Below are positions 33,838-42,820 of a DNA stretch of 64,000 nucleotides, one piece after another; within the stretch, counting starts at the first letter, position 1, and every line of letters starts with the position of its first letter. The notes beneath the pieces are model-generated. The model was not told the DNA's origin and searched no databases. It saw only the letters and a program-made list of their open reading frames with translations. Made by a program: the position numbers and the translations under genes. The DNA lies in the NCBI GenBank assembly GCA_041748655.1, contig JBGTCV010000099.1, positions 1-64,000 of the forward strand, written 5' to 3'. Source of the DNA: Leptofilum sp041748655. Lineage in GTDB: Bacteria; Chloroflexota; Anaerolineae; Promineifilales; Promineifilaceae.

Positions 33838-35049
33838 ATGATTATTGAACGAAAAGATCCCCCCTATCCGCGACGCGGCCCATCCTGCCTGCTGGTGATT
33901 TTTATTGGCATCGGCATTTTCTTGGGAATTTTTGTCATTCAAAATGCCGAAGAAGTGAGGGATGTGATTATCCCCACGCCGGTTCCGGAACCGACGCGCT
34001 CGGCCATCGAATATGCGCTGCTGGCTGACATTGCCGAACGAGATGGGGAGCTGGTAGAAGCGGCCGGTTATTATGGTGAAGCGGTGCGGCTGGATGCCAC
34101 CAAGCCAGAGATTTACATCCGGTACATCAATCTCCTCATCAAAATTGGCGAAGTAGAAGAAGCATTGAACCGGGCGGAAGAAGCGGCCGTACTTGCCCCG
34201 GAAAATGATCGTATTTGGACGGCCGTTGCCGCCGCCTTCATTGCCAATGGCGAACGCCTCAACGACGCTGGCGACCCCACTGCGGCCGATCTCCAATTTG
34301 CCCAGGCATACCGCGCCGCCGAAACTGCCATCGACATTAACCCCGACAACGCCGATGCTTACGCTTACTCTGCGGCCGGGCTGGTGCTGCAATTTGAGCC
34401 AGAGCTTTATGGGGATGCGCTGCTGCGAGCCAGAGATTCTACCGATCGCGATCCGGACAATGCCTTAGGACGCCTTTATTTAGGTATTGTTTTAACAAAC
34501 CAGGCGTTTTACACGGCAGCACGCGAGCAGTTCCAACTGGGACTCCAGGCAGAGCCGCTGCCGCAGCTTTATTATGAGCTGGGCTATAACTTTTTTGGCG
34601 ATGGGAATGTTTCCCAGGCTATTTTAAGCTTTCAGGATGCTGTTTCTGTAGACCCCAATTTTGCCGCTGGTTATGATGGTTTGGCCCACATGTATTTGCA
34701 GCTGGGGCAAGATAACCTGGCCGAAGAGAACTCCCTGCGCTCTATTGCCATTAACCCGAATGTGGCCCGGGCACACGGCCGTTTAGGTGAAGCGTCCGTC
34801 CGTCTCAATAAATTCCAGCAAGCTATCGAATCTTTTGGTCAGGCCGTAGAGCTGTATGGCGAACCAACTGCACTCAACGCCCGCTTCTTTTACCTGCTGG
34901 CCGATGCCTACCTGCGCGAAGGTACCCAAAATTGCCCGCTGGCCGAGCCATTTTTCCAGCAAGCCAGTGCCGTTAGCACGCTATACGCCGATGCAGCCCA
35001 GCAAGGGTTAGTGGAATGTCGTCGGGCCGCCCTGGAATCAAATCCGTAA
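33838..35049 (+). CDS. Membrane-anchored TPR protein
   Basis: A 403-residue protein. A short basic N-terminus, then one hydrophobic helix (CLLVIFIGIGIFLGIFVI, about residues 18-35), anchors it. The remainder is a series of TPR-like helix pairs, for example LVEAAGYYGEAVRLDATKPE, then ISFQDAVSVDPNFAAGYDG, and FQQAIESFGQAVELYGEPT. It should be a scaffold outside or at the membrane, with no enzymatic motif. It is monocistronic and lies upstream of groES, separated by the heat-shock control region. Confidence 0.82.
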   Translation: MIIERKDPPYPRRGPSCLLVIFIGIGIFLGIFVIQNAEEVRDVIIPTPVPEPTRSAIEYALLADIAERDGELVEAAGYYGEAVRLDATKPEIYIRYINLLIKIGEVEEALNRAEEAAVLAPENDRIWTAVAAAFIANGERLNDAGDPTAADLQFAQAYRAAETAIDINPDNADAYAYSAAGLVLQFEPELYGDALLRARDSTDRDPDNALGRLYLGIVLTNQAFYTAAREQFQLGLQAEPLPQLYYELGYNFFGDGNVSQAILSFQDAVSVDPNFAAGYDGLAHMYLQLGQDNLAEENSLRSIAINPNVARAHGRLGEASVRLNKFQQAIESFGQAVELYGEPTALNARFFYLLADAYLREGTQNCPLAEPFFQQASAVSTLYADAAQQGLVECRRAALESNP

Positions 35050-35072
35050 ATCGGAAAAAGTCACGCACCAAA

Positions 35073-35099
35073 TTAGCAATCCTTTGCAAAGAGTGCTAA
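35073..35099 (+). promoter_or_regulatory. CIRCE operator 1 (upstream of groESL promoter)
   Basis: TTAGCAATC, nine bases, GAGTGCTAA: the HrcA operator consensus TTAGCACTC-N9-GAGTGCTAA with one mismatch in the left arm. It ends eight bases before the -35 box. Confidence 0.88.
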
Positions 35100-35106
35100 A
35101 TCCCGC

Positions 35107-35134
35107 TTGACATCGCTGAAAATTCTGCTAGAAT
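35107..35134 (+). promoter_or_regulatory. groESL sigma-70 type promoter
   Basis: TTGACA and TAGAAT separated by 16 bases, placed exactly between the two CIRCE operators. Confidence 0.85.
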
Positions 35135-35147
35135 GCGTCTGGAATAG

Positions 35148-35174
35148 TTAGCACTCCGATAGAGAGAGTGCCAA
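35148..35174 (+). promoter_or_regulatory. CIRCE operator 2 (downstream of groESL promoter)
   Basis: TTAGCACTC, nine bases, GAGTGCCAA: one mismatch in the right arm. It begins 13 bases after the -10 box, so HrcA bound here would block the start of transcription. Confidence 0.92.
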
Positions 35175-35219
35175 ACCCCCACTTTGAAAATAAAATTTAT
35201 AAGCAAGGAGAGTTAGGTT

Positions 35220-35510
35220 ATGAATCTCAAACCACTGGGTGATCGCCTGGTTGTGGAACCGATAGAACGCGAGCAAACCACCCCCTCTGGCCTCGTGTTG
35301 CCAGAAACCGCTAAAGAAAAGCCACAGGAAGGCGAAGTAATCGCCACGGGTCCTGGCCGTCGTGATGAAGATGGCAAGCGTGTTGAAATGGATGTAAAAG
35401 TCGGCGACAAGGTGCTGTATGCCAAATATGGCGGTACCGAAGTTAAGATCGACGGCAAAAAGCTGCTCATCCTCAAAGAATCTGACGTTCTGGCAATTGT
35501 AGAAAGCTAA
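35220..35510 (+). CDS. groES: Co-chaperonin GroES
   Basis: A 96-residue lid of the GroEL cage. LKPLGDRLVVEPIEREQTT is the standard N-terminus; SGLVLPETAKEKPQEGEV corresponds to the mobile loop region. VGDKVLYAKYGGTEVKIDGK and LLILKESDVLAI complete the beta-barrel. AAGGAG lies ten bases upstream of the ATG. It is followed by groEL after 33 bases. Two CIRCE operators predict HrcA repression lifted by heat. Unlike most genes here, groES and groEL contain no ACGGCCGT octamer. Confidence 0.97.
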   Translation: MNLKPLGDRLVVEPIEREQTTPSGLVLPETAKEKPQEGEVIATGPGRRDEDGKRVEMDVKVGDKVLYAKYGGTEVKIDGKKLLILKESDVLAIVES

Positions 35511-35543
35511 ACAAGCACTTAAATCTGAAGGAGATTATTGAAA

Positions 35544-37190
35544 ATGGCGAAACAAATTGCATTTTCTGAAGAAGCCCGGCGCAAGCTGAAAAAAGGTATT
35601 GATACATTGGCGAATGCCGTTTCCACCACGCTCGGTCCCAAGGGCCGTAACGTTGCGCTGGACAAAAAATTTGGTGCCCCGACCATCACGCATGACGGCG
35701 TCACCGTAGCTAAAGAAATTGAACTAGAAGACCCGTTTGAAAACATGGGCGCCCAGCTGCTGAAAGAAGCGGCTACAAAAACCAACGACATTGCTGGTGA
35801 CGGTACCACCACTGCCACTGTATTGGCCCAAAACATTGTTAACGAAGGGCTGAAAAATATTGCGGCTGGCGCAAACCCCATGCTCCTGAAGCGTGGTATT
35901 GAAGCCGGAACGGCCGCTTTGTCCGACAAAATCCGCAGCATGGCCATCACCATCGACGACAAAGCAGAAATTGCCTCCGTGGCTTCTATTTCTGCTCAGG
36001 ACACCAGCATTGGTGAACTAATTGCCGACGTAATGGACAAAGTGGGTAAAGACGGCGTTATCACCGTTGAAGAATCCCGCTCCCTGGAATTTGAAACCGA
36101 ATACGTGGAAGGTATGCAGTTCGACCGTGGCTACATCAGCCCCTACTTCGTCACCGATTCCGAAACTATGGAAGCTGTGATTGAAGATGCCTACATCCTC
36201 ATCCACGACAAGAAAATCAGCTCCGCTCAAGACATCATCCCGATTCTGGAAAAATTGGTGCAGACCGGTAAGAAAAACCTGGTCATCATTGCCGAAGATG
36301 TAGACGGCGAAGCGCTGGCTACCCTGGTGCTGAACAAGCTGCGCGGCATGATCAACGCTTTGGCCATCAAAGCCCCGGGCTTTGGCGACCGCCGTAAAGC
36401 AATGCTGCAAGATATCGCTGTGCTGACCGGTGGTGAAGTTATCACCGAAGAGATGGGCCGCAAGCTGGACAGCGTGCAGCTGAGCGACCTGGGCCGTGCT
36501 GCCAAAATCGTTTCCTCCAAAGATGACACCACCGTGGTAGATGGTCAGGGCGACGAAGCCCAGATCAAGGGCCGCGTTGAGCAAATCAAGGTGGAAATCG
36601 ACCGCAGCACTTCCGATTACGACCGCGAAAAATTGCAGGAACGTCTGGCCAAACTGGCTGGCGGTGTGGCTATCATTCGTGTGGGTGCCGCTACCGAAGT
36701 TGAGCTGAAAGAGAAAAAACACCGCGTAGAAGATGCCCTGAGCGCGACCCGTGCTGCTGTAGAAGAAGGGATCGTGCCTGGTGGTGGTGTGGCTCTGCTG
36801 AATGCCCTGCCTGCTCTGGACGACGTTGTTCTGCCAGAAGGCGATCAGATGACCGGTATTGGCATTTTGCAGCGTGCTTTGGAAGCGCCCATGCGCAAGA
36901 TCGCTGAAAACGCGGGCAAGAATGGCGACGTAGTCATTCAGAACGTGCGTCAGGCGCAGGAAAAGCACAACAACAGCAACATTGGTTACGACGTGATGAC
37001 TGACGAATACATCGATATGGTCAAAGCTGGCATCATTGACCCGGCCAAAGTGACCCGTGGCGCTCTGGAAAATGCAGCTTCCATTGCCTCGATGGTGCTG
37101 ACCACCGAAGCGTTGATCACTGACATTCCAGAAGATGAACCGGCCATGCCCGGCGGCGGTGGTATGCCCGGCGGCGGTATGGGCTTCTAG
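35544..37190 (+). CDS. groEL: Chaperonin GroEL
   Basis: A 548-residue 60-kDa chaperonin subunit. The start MAKQIAFSEEARRKLKKGID at ATG 35544 is preferred over a TTG two codons earlier; AAGGAG lies upstream. VSTTLGPKGRNVALDKKFG and GDGTTTATVLAQNIV form the ATP site (the catalytic Asp is in GDGTTT). PYFVTDSETMEAV belongs to the apical domain. It ends in GGGMPGGGMGF, the usual flexible GGM tail, so it is a conventional folding-active GroEL. A terminator follows at 37284. Confidence 0.97.
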   Translation: MAKQIAFSEEARRKLKKGIDTLANAVSTTLGPKGRNVALDKKFGAPTITHDGVTVAKEIELEDPFENMGAQLLKEAATKTNDIAGDGTTTATVLAQNIVNEGLKNIAAGANPMLLKRGIEAGTAALSDKIRSMAITIDDKAEIASVASISAQDTSIGELIADVMDKVGKDGVITVEESRSLEFETEYVEGMQFDRGYISPYFVTDSETMEAVIEDAYILIHDKKISSAQDIIPILEKLVQTGKKNLVIIAEDVDGEALATLVLNKLRGMINALAIKAPGFGDRRKAMLQDIAVLTGGEVITEEMGRKLDSVQLSDLGRAAKIVSSKDDTTVVDGQGDEAQIKGRVEQIKVEIDRSTSDYDREKLQERLAKLAGGVAIIRVGAATEVELKEKKHRVEDALSATRAAVEEGIVPGGGVALLNALPALDDVVLPEGDQMTGIGILQRALEAPMRKIAENAGKNGDVVIQNVRQAQEKHNNSNIGYDVMTDEYIDMVKAGIIDPAKVTRGALENAASIASMVLTTEALITDIPEDEPAMPGGGGMPGGGMGF

Positions 37191-37194
37191 GAAA

Positions 37195-37272
37195 AGTAAG
37201 AAGTGAAGAGTAAGAAGTGAAGAGTGACGGATTTACTGATTACTGACCCACTGATTACTGATCACTGACCCA
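37195..37272. repeat. Intergenic repeats (GAAGAGTAAGAAGTGAAGAGT, ACTGATTACTGACCC words)
   Basis: Two low-complexity families are abutted between groEL and its terminator. The second, with ACTGATTACTGATCACTGACC words, also occurs at 33678-33710 and 46081-46155. Confidence 0.6.
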
Positions 37273-37283
37273 CTAATTTACCA

Positions 37284-37317
37284 GACCCTCCTCGGCGGCA
37301 GCTGAGGGGGGTCTTTT
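37284..37317 (+). terminator. Rho-independent terminator after groESL
   Basis: GACCCTCCTC pairs with GAGGGGGGTC (one wobble) around a ten-base loop, then TTTT. Confidence 0.82.
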
Positions 37318-37403
37318 CATTTTGGCGGGTGGCAGTTACACTAGGGTTGTTATATTGATTTGGGGTTGCTTACGGCCGTTTCCCCACCAAAAAGGAGTTG
37401 CCC

Positions 37404-38219
37404 ATGGGCCAACAACTCATCGCCAAGCTGCTGCTGCTTCTGGAAAAAGTGAACTGGCCAACAACGGCCGTTGCTACCGAACAAGGTCGTCTGGCCTACT
37501 TTGTGGGGCTGGAAAAGGTAGACGCCTACAGCGGCGATCCCAATCAGCTAACGGCCGCTCTCAAAACATTCCTGACGGGTAATTCCCAGCCGTTTGCCTT
37601 TGCCGGGGCAGCCTACATCCTCATTGCGGCCGCGCAGGAAAAAGATGGCGGCTATGATCCCGATGGTCTGGAAGCGGCGATGGGCTGGCTGGAAAAAGCG
37701 CAAGACATAGCACCAGATGTGCTGGAAATCAATATGCTGGAGGCGTTGATTTATCTGCATGACGGCCGTTTCCAAGATGCCCGCGTTGTTTTGGATTACC
37801 TCCACGAGCTCAAACCCTCCGATTATTTTCTTTACCGTATCGAAGTGGCTTATTGGCAAGCCATGGGGGATGTCGCGCAGACTATTTTATGGTTTGGGCA
37901 GGCGGCAGAAACGGCCGGTACCGTTCCTCAGCGGCTAGCCATGCGCCGCCAGCTGGCCGACTTTTACTTCCAGCAAAAAATGTGGGCAGAAGCGAAAGCG
38001 ACCTATCAGGAAATACTCCATTTTGACAACAGCAATCCCACCCTGTGGCATAAACTAAGCATTGTCCATTGGCAATTGGAAGATATTGAGGAAGCAGAAA
38101 AGTGCAACCAGCAGACGCTGCGGCTAAAAGATTTCCCCGCTGCGCGTCAGCTGGAAGAGACGATTAAGAAGAAAAAATCGGAAGGGGGCGTGTGGGGCAA
38201 GCTGTTTGGTGGCAGTTGA
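37404..38219 (+). CDS. TPR-repeat protein, cytoplasmic
   Basis: A 271-residue all-helical protein with no signal or membrane segment. Repeats such as LEAAMGWLEKAQDIAPDVLE, FQDARVVLDYLHELKPSDYF and WAEAKATYQEILHFDNSNPT fit TPR spacing. The start is the ATG at 37404 behind AAAGGAG; a TTG two codons earlier overlaps this site. The last residues are lysine-rich (KKKKSE) and end in a short hydrophobic tail. The function is unknown; it may be an adaptor. It converges with the rhamnose regulator gene. Confidence 0.8.
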   Translation: MGQQLIAKLLLLLEKVNWPTTAVATEQGRLAYFVGLEKVDAYSGDPNQLTAALKTFLTGNSQPFAFAGAAYILIAAAQEKDGGYDPDGLEAAMGWLEKAQDIAPDVLEINMLEALIYLHDGRFQDARVVLDYLHELKPSDYFLYRIEVAYWQAMGDVAQTILWFGQAAETAGTVPQRLAMRRQLADFYFQQKMWAEAKATYQEILHFDNSNPTLWHKLSIVHWQLEDIEEAEKCNQQTLRLKDFPAARQLEETIKKKKSEGGVWGKLFGGS

Positions 38220-38232
38220 AGCCCCAGCCAGT

Positions 38233-39915
38233 TTAAGCGGCTCCGGGGTAAAAGCGCTCAATATTGTCCGCCTTGATAAACACGTGATGCATGTAAACGG
38301 CTGGCGGCACGGGTTCGCCACGTAAAATCTTCAGGGCCAATTCGATCAACTTTTCGCCATACTTTTCTGGCATATAGGCGGTAGAGCCAATAAGCCGCGA
38401 GTGCGGATCGCGTATCTCGCCGCGAATCAGCCGATCGGCCCCCTGCCCCACAATCACAACATCCGCTTCCCGGTTCATTTTTCTGGCGGCCTGTAAAGCG
38501 CCCAAGGCTGCTTCATCATTAAATGACACAATGGCAATATGGCGACTGTCTGGTAGAGATTGCAGAACTTTGGTCACACCCGCCTCGCTGATAGCACAGG
38601 TATTGCCACAATCTATAGTATGGACACACTCTGCCTCTGGCAGCTGTGCCAGCTCTTCTTTTAAGCCATCTAGCTGCCCCTGAATGCGTGCCTCCGGCAG
38701 CGAACCGGCTCTGGGTTCTTCCAGGATGATGAGGTGTTGGATACGGCCGTTCCACTCCCTCGCCACCCACTCTCCCAACGCCTTACCCGCCATATGCCCC
38801 GCCCGGTAATTATCCACGCCAAAAAAAGTAGCTCCCACCATCGGAATATCCACCGCAATAACGGGAATGCCAACCTGCTGGAACTTGTCCATTAGCAAAT
38901 TGCCCGCTTTATAATCAATCTGATACTCAATCACCAGGTCGATGTTGCGCCCAATCAACCGATCTGCCACCCGCAGCGCTTCTTCGCCGCTCAGCCGATT
39001 GTTAGCTACAACCAGATCAATGCTGCCGATATCGGCCGCCGCCCGCTCCAGGCTGCGGCGCACATCAACAGCAAACGGCAGCTCCTCGCTTTGGTTAGCA
39101 AAGCCAATGGTAAACTGCGGCTTCTCGCCTTCCACCGTAAACGAACGAACCGTATTTTCACCACAAACCGTCAGGTTAATTTTTGCCTGGCGCATCTGGT
39201 CAATAAATTCAGCCGGAACGTCGCTGTCGGTAAAAAGGTGGGCAATTCGCTCTGGTTTGGCAAACGGCAGCGTGCCCACCGCCCCAATTTTGTTGGAGCC
39301 AACCAGGGCAACAATTCTAGGAATAGCGGCCAGCATTGCCTCTTTAAGCTGCGCTTCTTCAATGTAGCGCTCTGTTAAACCCGCTTCCAAATCAAAGCCA
39401 ACACAAGAAACATACGCCGCGTGAATGTGCAGGTTTTTTAACATATCCAGCCCAATCAGGCTGGTGGTGGCGTTACCGCTGCGGTTGAGCATTCCACCCA
39501 CCAGAACAACCGTGTGGGCAGTGGTGCGGGCAATTTGCCGGGCAGTTTCCAGGCCATTGGTCACAATCGTGAGCCGTTTATACTCCTGAAGATATGGGAT
39601 CATAAACTGTACGGTGGTGCTGGCATCCAGCAAAATTGTGCTGCCCTCTTCCACAATTTCCGCTGCCCAGCGGGCAATGCGCTGCTTGGCTCCGGCATTG
39701 GCCACCTGCGTCAACCCCGGCACGACACCTTCCTGCTCCATCAGCACCGCACCACCCCGCACGCGCCGCACCTGCTGCGCTTCCTCCAGCGTTGTTAAAT
39801 CATTGCGAATAGTGCCTTCAGAAACATTTAGCTGCTCGGCCAGTTGGGGTACACGGATGCCCGGCTTTTCAGCAAGAATTCGTAAGATATTTTGGCGCCG
39901 TTCAAAACCAATCAT
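38233..39915 (-). CDS. DeoR-type regulator fused to a sugar-binding PBP domain (rhamnose regulator)
   Basis: A 560-residue cytoplasmic regulator. Residues about 1-57 form a DeoR winged helix (RRQNILRILAEKPGIRVPQL, NVSEGTIRNDLTTLEE). About 75-230 form the DeoRC sensor domain (GSTILLDASTTVQFMIPYLQ, LTIVTNGLETARQIA, VVLVGGMLNRSGNAT). About 262-555 form a complete ribose-binding-protein-like domain (FTIGFANQSEELPFAVDVRR, VIAVDIPMVGATFFGVDNYR, SFNDEAALGALQAARKM). Most DeoR regulators stop after DeoRC, so this carries two potential ligand sensors. The start is at 39915; a longer frame to 40080 has no family support. It is divergent from the importer, and control of the rhamnose genes is inferred from this. 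Confidence 0.85.
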   Translation of the reverse strand: MIGFERRQNILRILAEKPGIRVPQLAEQLNVSEGTIRNDLTTLEEAQQVRRVRGGAVLMEQEGVVPGLTQVANAGAKQRIARWAAEIVEEGSTILLDASTTVQFMIPYLQEYKRLTIVTNGLETARQIARTTAHTVVLVGGMLNRSGNATTSLIGLDMLKNLHIHAAYVSCVGFDLEAGLTERYIEEAQLKEAMLAAIPRIVALVGSNKIGAVGTLPFAKPERIAHLFTDSDVPAEFIDQMRQAKINLTVCGENTVRSFTVEGEKPQFTIGFANQSEELPFAVDVRRSLERAAADIGSIDLVVANNRLSGEEALRVADRLIGRNIDLVIEYQIDYKAGNLLMDKFQQVGIPVIAVDIPMVGATFFGVDNYRAGHMAGKALGEWVAREWNGRIQHLIILEEPRAGSLPEARIQGQLDGLKEELAQLPEAECVHTIDCGNTCAISEAGVTKVLQSLPDSRHIAIVSFNDEAALGALQAARKMNREADVVIVGQGADRLIRGEIRDPHSRLIGSTAYMPEKYGEKLIELALKILRGEPVPPAVYMHHVFIKADNIERFYPGAA

Positions 39916-40054
39916 TATGAGAGTTACCTGGTTTCCCTGTGGAAAAAAACAAAATAGACTCAGGTGCAAGGCACTGGCCGCAGGCGTTTCAATGGGTTGC
40001 AACCGTTTGGCCAGTGCCTCGCACCACTCAGGCCTGGTAGCTACCTGCCTGAAT

Positions 40055-40068
40055 TGTAGAAAGTTGTT
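40055..40068 (+). promoter_or_regulatory. Candidate operator half, rhamnose control region (left)
   Basis: TGTAGAAAGTTGTT here is matched in inverted orientation by AACAATTTCTACA at 40222-40234 (one base shorter). The pair brackets the importer promoter, as a looping repressor would need. Binding by the DeoR fusion is inference. Confidence 0.3.
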
Positions 40069-40134
40069 GAAAGCTGACAAATGTTTGTTTGCCGGGTGTT
40101 TGGCCAGCTGTTTTTAGAGATTTTGTCCTATTCT

Positions 40135-40163
40135 TTGACGTATTTTATTGTACATGCTATGAT
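40135..40163 (+). promoter_or_regulatory. Promoter of rhamnose importer operon
   Basis: TTGACG, 17 bases, TATGAT, with TGC directly before the -10 box (extended -10). It lies in the 359-base divergent region 39916-40274, which otherwise holds only possible operators. It leaves a leader of about 105 bases before rhaT. Confidence 0.75.
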
Positions 40164-40221
40164 TTCGCCAATATTCCATAAAAATCAACAATTATCGACA
40201 AAAAGCCCAAAGTATCCGAGA

Positions 40222-40234
40222 AACAATTTCTACA
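40222..40234 (+). promoter_or_regulatory. Candidate operator half, rhamnose control region (right)
   Basis: AACAATTTCTACA is the inverted counterpart of 40055-40068 and lies in the leader about 40 bases before the rhaT start. Confidence 0.3.
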
Positions 40235-40274
40235 GCCAGAAATTGCTGGAAAACATAAAAGGAATTGGGAAAGC

Positions 40275-41765
40275 ATGACAAAGCCCATCTTGGAGATGCA
40301 ACAGATCTCAAAACGGTTTGGGACCACCCAGGCGCTGGCTGATGTTTCGCTCTCGCTGTATCCGGGCGAAATTCATGCGCTGCTGGGTGAGAACGGGGCA
40401 GGTAAATCGACCCTCATCAAAATTATGACGGGGATTCACAAACCGGATCAGGGCGAGATTTTGCTAGACGGCCGTTCCACTCCCATCACCAACCCCCTCG
40501 AAGCCCAGGCCCACGGCATCGCCGCTATCCACCAGGAACCGATGATCTTCCCCGACCTCAACGTCGCCGAAAATATCTTCATCGGCCACCGCAACCGGGG
40601 AGCCGTGGTGCGCTGGCGGCAAATGTATCGCGAGGCGGAACAAATTTTGGCCAGGCTAGACGTTAAGCTAGACGTGCGCAGCTCGGCGCGCGGGCTGACA
40701 TTGGCCGCCCAACAGGTTGTGGAAATTGCCAAGGCGATCTCCCTGGACGTGCGGGTCCTCATTATGGACGAACCCACCGCTTCTCTATCAGCCCATGAAG
40801 TAGACCAGCTGTTCAAGCTCACCAAAACGCTCAAAGCCAACGGCGTCAGTATTTTATTCATCAGCCACCGCATGGAAGAAGTGTTTGCCATTGCGGATCG
40901 GGTGACGGTGTTACGAGACGGCCGTTTTGTTTCCTCCCATCCCGCCGCTGAAGTCACCCCAGAATCCGCCATCCGCGACATGGTAGGCCGCCACATGGAA
41001 GATTTCTTCAGCAAATCTCCCACCGAACGGGGCGATTTGCTGCTGTCGGTGCGCGATCTAAACAAAAACAACGTCTTCCACGACATCAATTTCGACGTCC
41101 ACGCCGGTGAAGTGGTGGGCTTTGCCGGGCTGGTTGGCTCCCGCCGCACCGACGTGGCCCTGGCCCTGTTTGGCATCGAAACGGCCGATTCCGGCACCAT
41201 CACCTTCGACGGCCAAACTGTCAACATCGGCTCCCCGCAGCAAGCCGTCAAGCTGGGGCTCGCTTACGTCACCGAAGACAGGCGGCAGCTAGGCCTTACC
41301 ATGCCCATGTCGATCACCACCAACATTTCGCTGCCCATGCTGCCTCACTACCTCAACCGATTTGGGCTGGTCAAACGGGCAGAAGAACAAAAAACGGCCG
41401 AACAATACCGGGATCGCCTGGCCATTCGCGCCACCAGCATGGAGCAAACCGCTGGCACCCTTTCCGGGGGCAATCAGCAAAAAGTGGTCCTCAGCAAATG
41501 GCTCAACACCCAGCCCCGCCTGCTCATCCTCGACGAGCCAACGCGCGGCATCGACGTGGGTGCTAAAGCGGAAGTGCATCAAATCATCGACGAACTGGCC
41601 CATCAAGGCATGGGCATCATCATGATTTCATCTGATCTACCCGAAGTGCTGGCCATGAGCGACCGCATCGTGGTGATGCGTGAGGGGCGACAAATGGCGA
41701 TCCTGGATCGCAGCGAAGCCACACAAGAGCGGGTTATGACCGCCGCCATGGGACAAACCGCATGA
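40275..41765 (+). CDS. rhaT: Rhamnose ABC importer ATPase (double domain)
   Basis: A 496-residue ATPase of the ribose/rhamnose CUT2 class with two domains. The first has GENGAGKST, LTLAAQQVVEIAKAI and VLIMDEPTASLS. The second has a degenerate Walker A (GLVGSRRTD), LSGGNQQKVVLSKWL and LLILDEPTRGID. The sugar is assigned from context: all enzymes downstream belong to rhamnose breakdown. It is named after the rhizobial rhaT-P-Q-S genes. It overlaps the first permease gene by four bases (ATGA). Confidence 0.88.
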   Translation: MTKPILEMQQISKRFGTTQALADVSLSLYPGEIHALLGENGAGKSTLIKIMTGIHKPDQGEILLDGRSTPITNPLEAQAHGIAAIHQEPMIFPDLNVAENIFIGHRNRGAVVRWRQMYREAEQILARLDVKLDVRSSARGLTLAAQQVVEIAKAISLDVRVLIMDEPTASLSAHEVDQLFKLTKTLKANGVSILFISHRMEEVFAIADRVTVLRDGRFVSSHPAAEVTPESAIRDMVGRHMEDFFSKSPTERGDLLLSVRDLNKNNVFHDINFDVHAGEVVGFAGLVGSRRTDVALALFGIETADSGTITFDGQTVNIGSPQQAVKLGLAYVTEDRRQLGLTMPMSITTNISLPMLPHYLNRFGLVKRAEEQKTAEQYRDRLAIRATSMEQTAGTLSGGNQQKVVLSKWLNTQPRLLILDEPTRGIDVGAKAEVHQIIDELAHQGMGIIMISSDLPEVLAMSDRIVVMREGRQMAILDRSEATQERVMTAAMGQTA

Positions 41766-42817
41766 ACACTGTCAGACGTGCCATTCGCCCGGAGCAAATC
41801 CGTGAATTGATTCTCCTGCTCATCATATTTGGAGCGGTTCTCTTCTTTGGCTCCCAAATTGAAAATTATTACCAGCCGCGCACTTTCACCCGCATCGCCT
41901 CCAGCGTGGCCATTTTGGCCGTGGTCGCCGTGGGGCAAACGATGGTGGTGCTCATGCGCAATATCGATCTCTCGGTGGGATCGATCGTTGGCTTTACCGC
42001 CTACTTTGTGGGGCGAGCGGTGGTGAACAACAACGAGATGTCCCCCGTGACGGTGGTGCTGCTGGCAATGGCGATGGGCGGTGGTTTGGGGCTGATCAAC
42101 GGATTGATCATTGCCTACGGCCGTGTGCCCGCCATCATCACCACCTTAGGCACGTTAGCTATTTACCGCTCACTTCTGGTGCAATTTTCAGGTGCCCAAA
42201 CCATCATCACCAACGCCCTGCCCGAATGGCTGGTCAATTTACCCCAGACCAACGCTTTCACCATCGGCGAACTGGAAATCAAGCTCATTGTGCTCATTGC
42301 CATCATCATTGTGGTGATATTTCAGCTTATCCTGACCTATTTGCCCTGGGGGCGGCGGCTCTATGCCATCGGCTCCAACCCGGATGCGGCCGCAATGAGC
42401 GGTCTACCCGTGACCCAAATGACGATCAGCGCCTACACTTTGTGCGGGGCGCTGAGTGGTCTGGCTGGTTTCCTCTTTTTGGCTCGATTTGGCACGATCA
42501 CCGTGGTGGCGGCCCAGGGGCTGGAGCTTCAGGTGGTGGCGGCGGTGGTGGTCGGGGGCGTCAACATTTTTGGCGGCACCGGCTCTGTTTTGGGGGCGCT
42601 GCTGGGTGCGGTGCTTATTGGCACGCTGGAGCAAAGCTTGCTGCGCTGGCGTATCGTCAGCGAATTTTGGCGGGATGCCCTGCTGGGGCTGCTGATTTTG
42701 CTGGCCGTAGCGGCCGATTCTGTCATCCTGAACCGGCTGCGGCTCATTTGGGCGCGTGGCGAAATTGAGCAGCTCCAGGCAGAGGAACACGAACCATTGC
42801 CTGCTGAAACTGCTTAA
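41762..42817 (+). CDS. rhaP: Rhamnose ABC importer permease 1
   Basis: A 351-residue membrane protein of the RbsC class with about nine hydrophobic segments. NIDLSVGSIVGFTAYFVGRA and GRVPAIITTLGTLAIYRSLL are conserved blocks, and AIGSNPDAAAMSGLPVTQM is the EAA-like cytoplasmic coupling loop. VAAVVVGGVNIFGGTGSVLGALLGAVLIG lies near the end. It overlaps rhaT by four bases and is followed 66 bases later by the second permease. A facing ATTGGGTAATT repeat fills that gap. Confidence 0.9.
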   Translation: MNTVRRAIRPEQIRELILLLIIFGAVLFFGSQIENYYQPRTFTRIASSVAILAVVAVGQTMVVLMRNIDLSVGSIVGFTAYFVGRAVVNNNEMSPVTVVLLAMAMGGGLGLINGLIIAYGRVPAIITTLGTLAIYRSLLVQFSGAQTIITNALPEWLVNLPQTNAFTIGELEIKLIVLIAIIIVVIFQLILTYLPWGRRLYAIGSNPDAAAMSGLPVTQMTISAYTLCGALSGLAGFLFLARFGTITVVAAQGLELQVVAAVVVGGVNIFGGTGSVLGALLGAVLIGTLEQSLLRWRIVSEFWRDALLGLLILLAVAADSVILNRLRLIWARGEIEQLQAEEHEPLPAETA

Positions 42818-42820
42818 GTA

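Noticed and set aside
36018..36968. 316-codon open frame antisense to groEL
   Set aside because: It lies wholly within groEL on the other strand and shows no family features; it arises from codon bias.
39916..40080. N-terminal extension of the DeoR fusion regulator
   Set aside because: The extra 55 residues do not precede DeoR helices in this family and lie in the control region; ATG 39915 starts directly at the winged helix.
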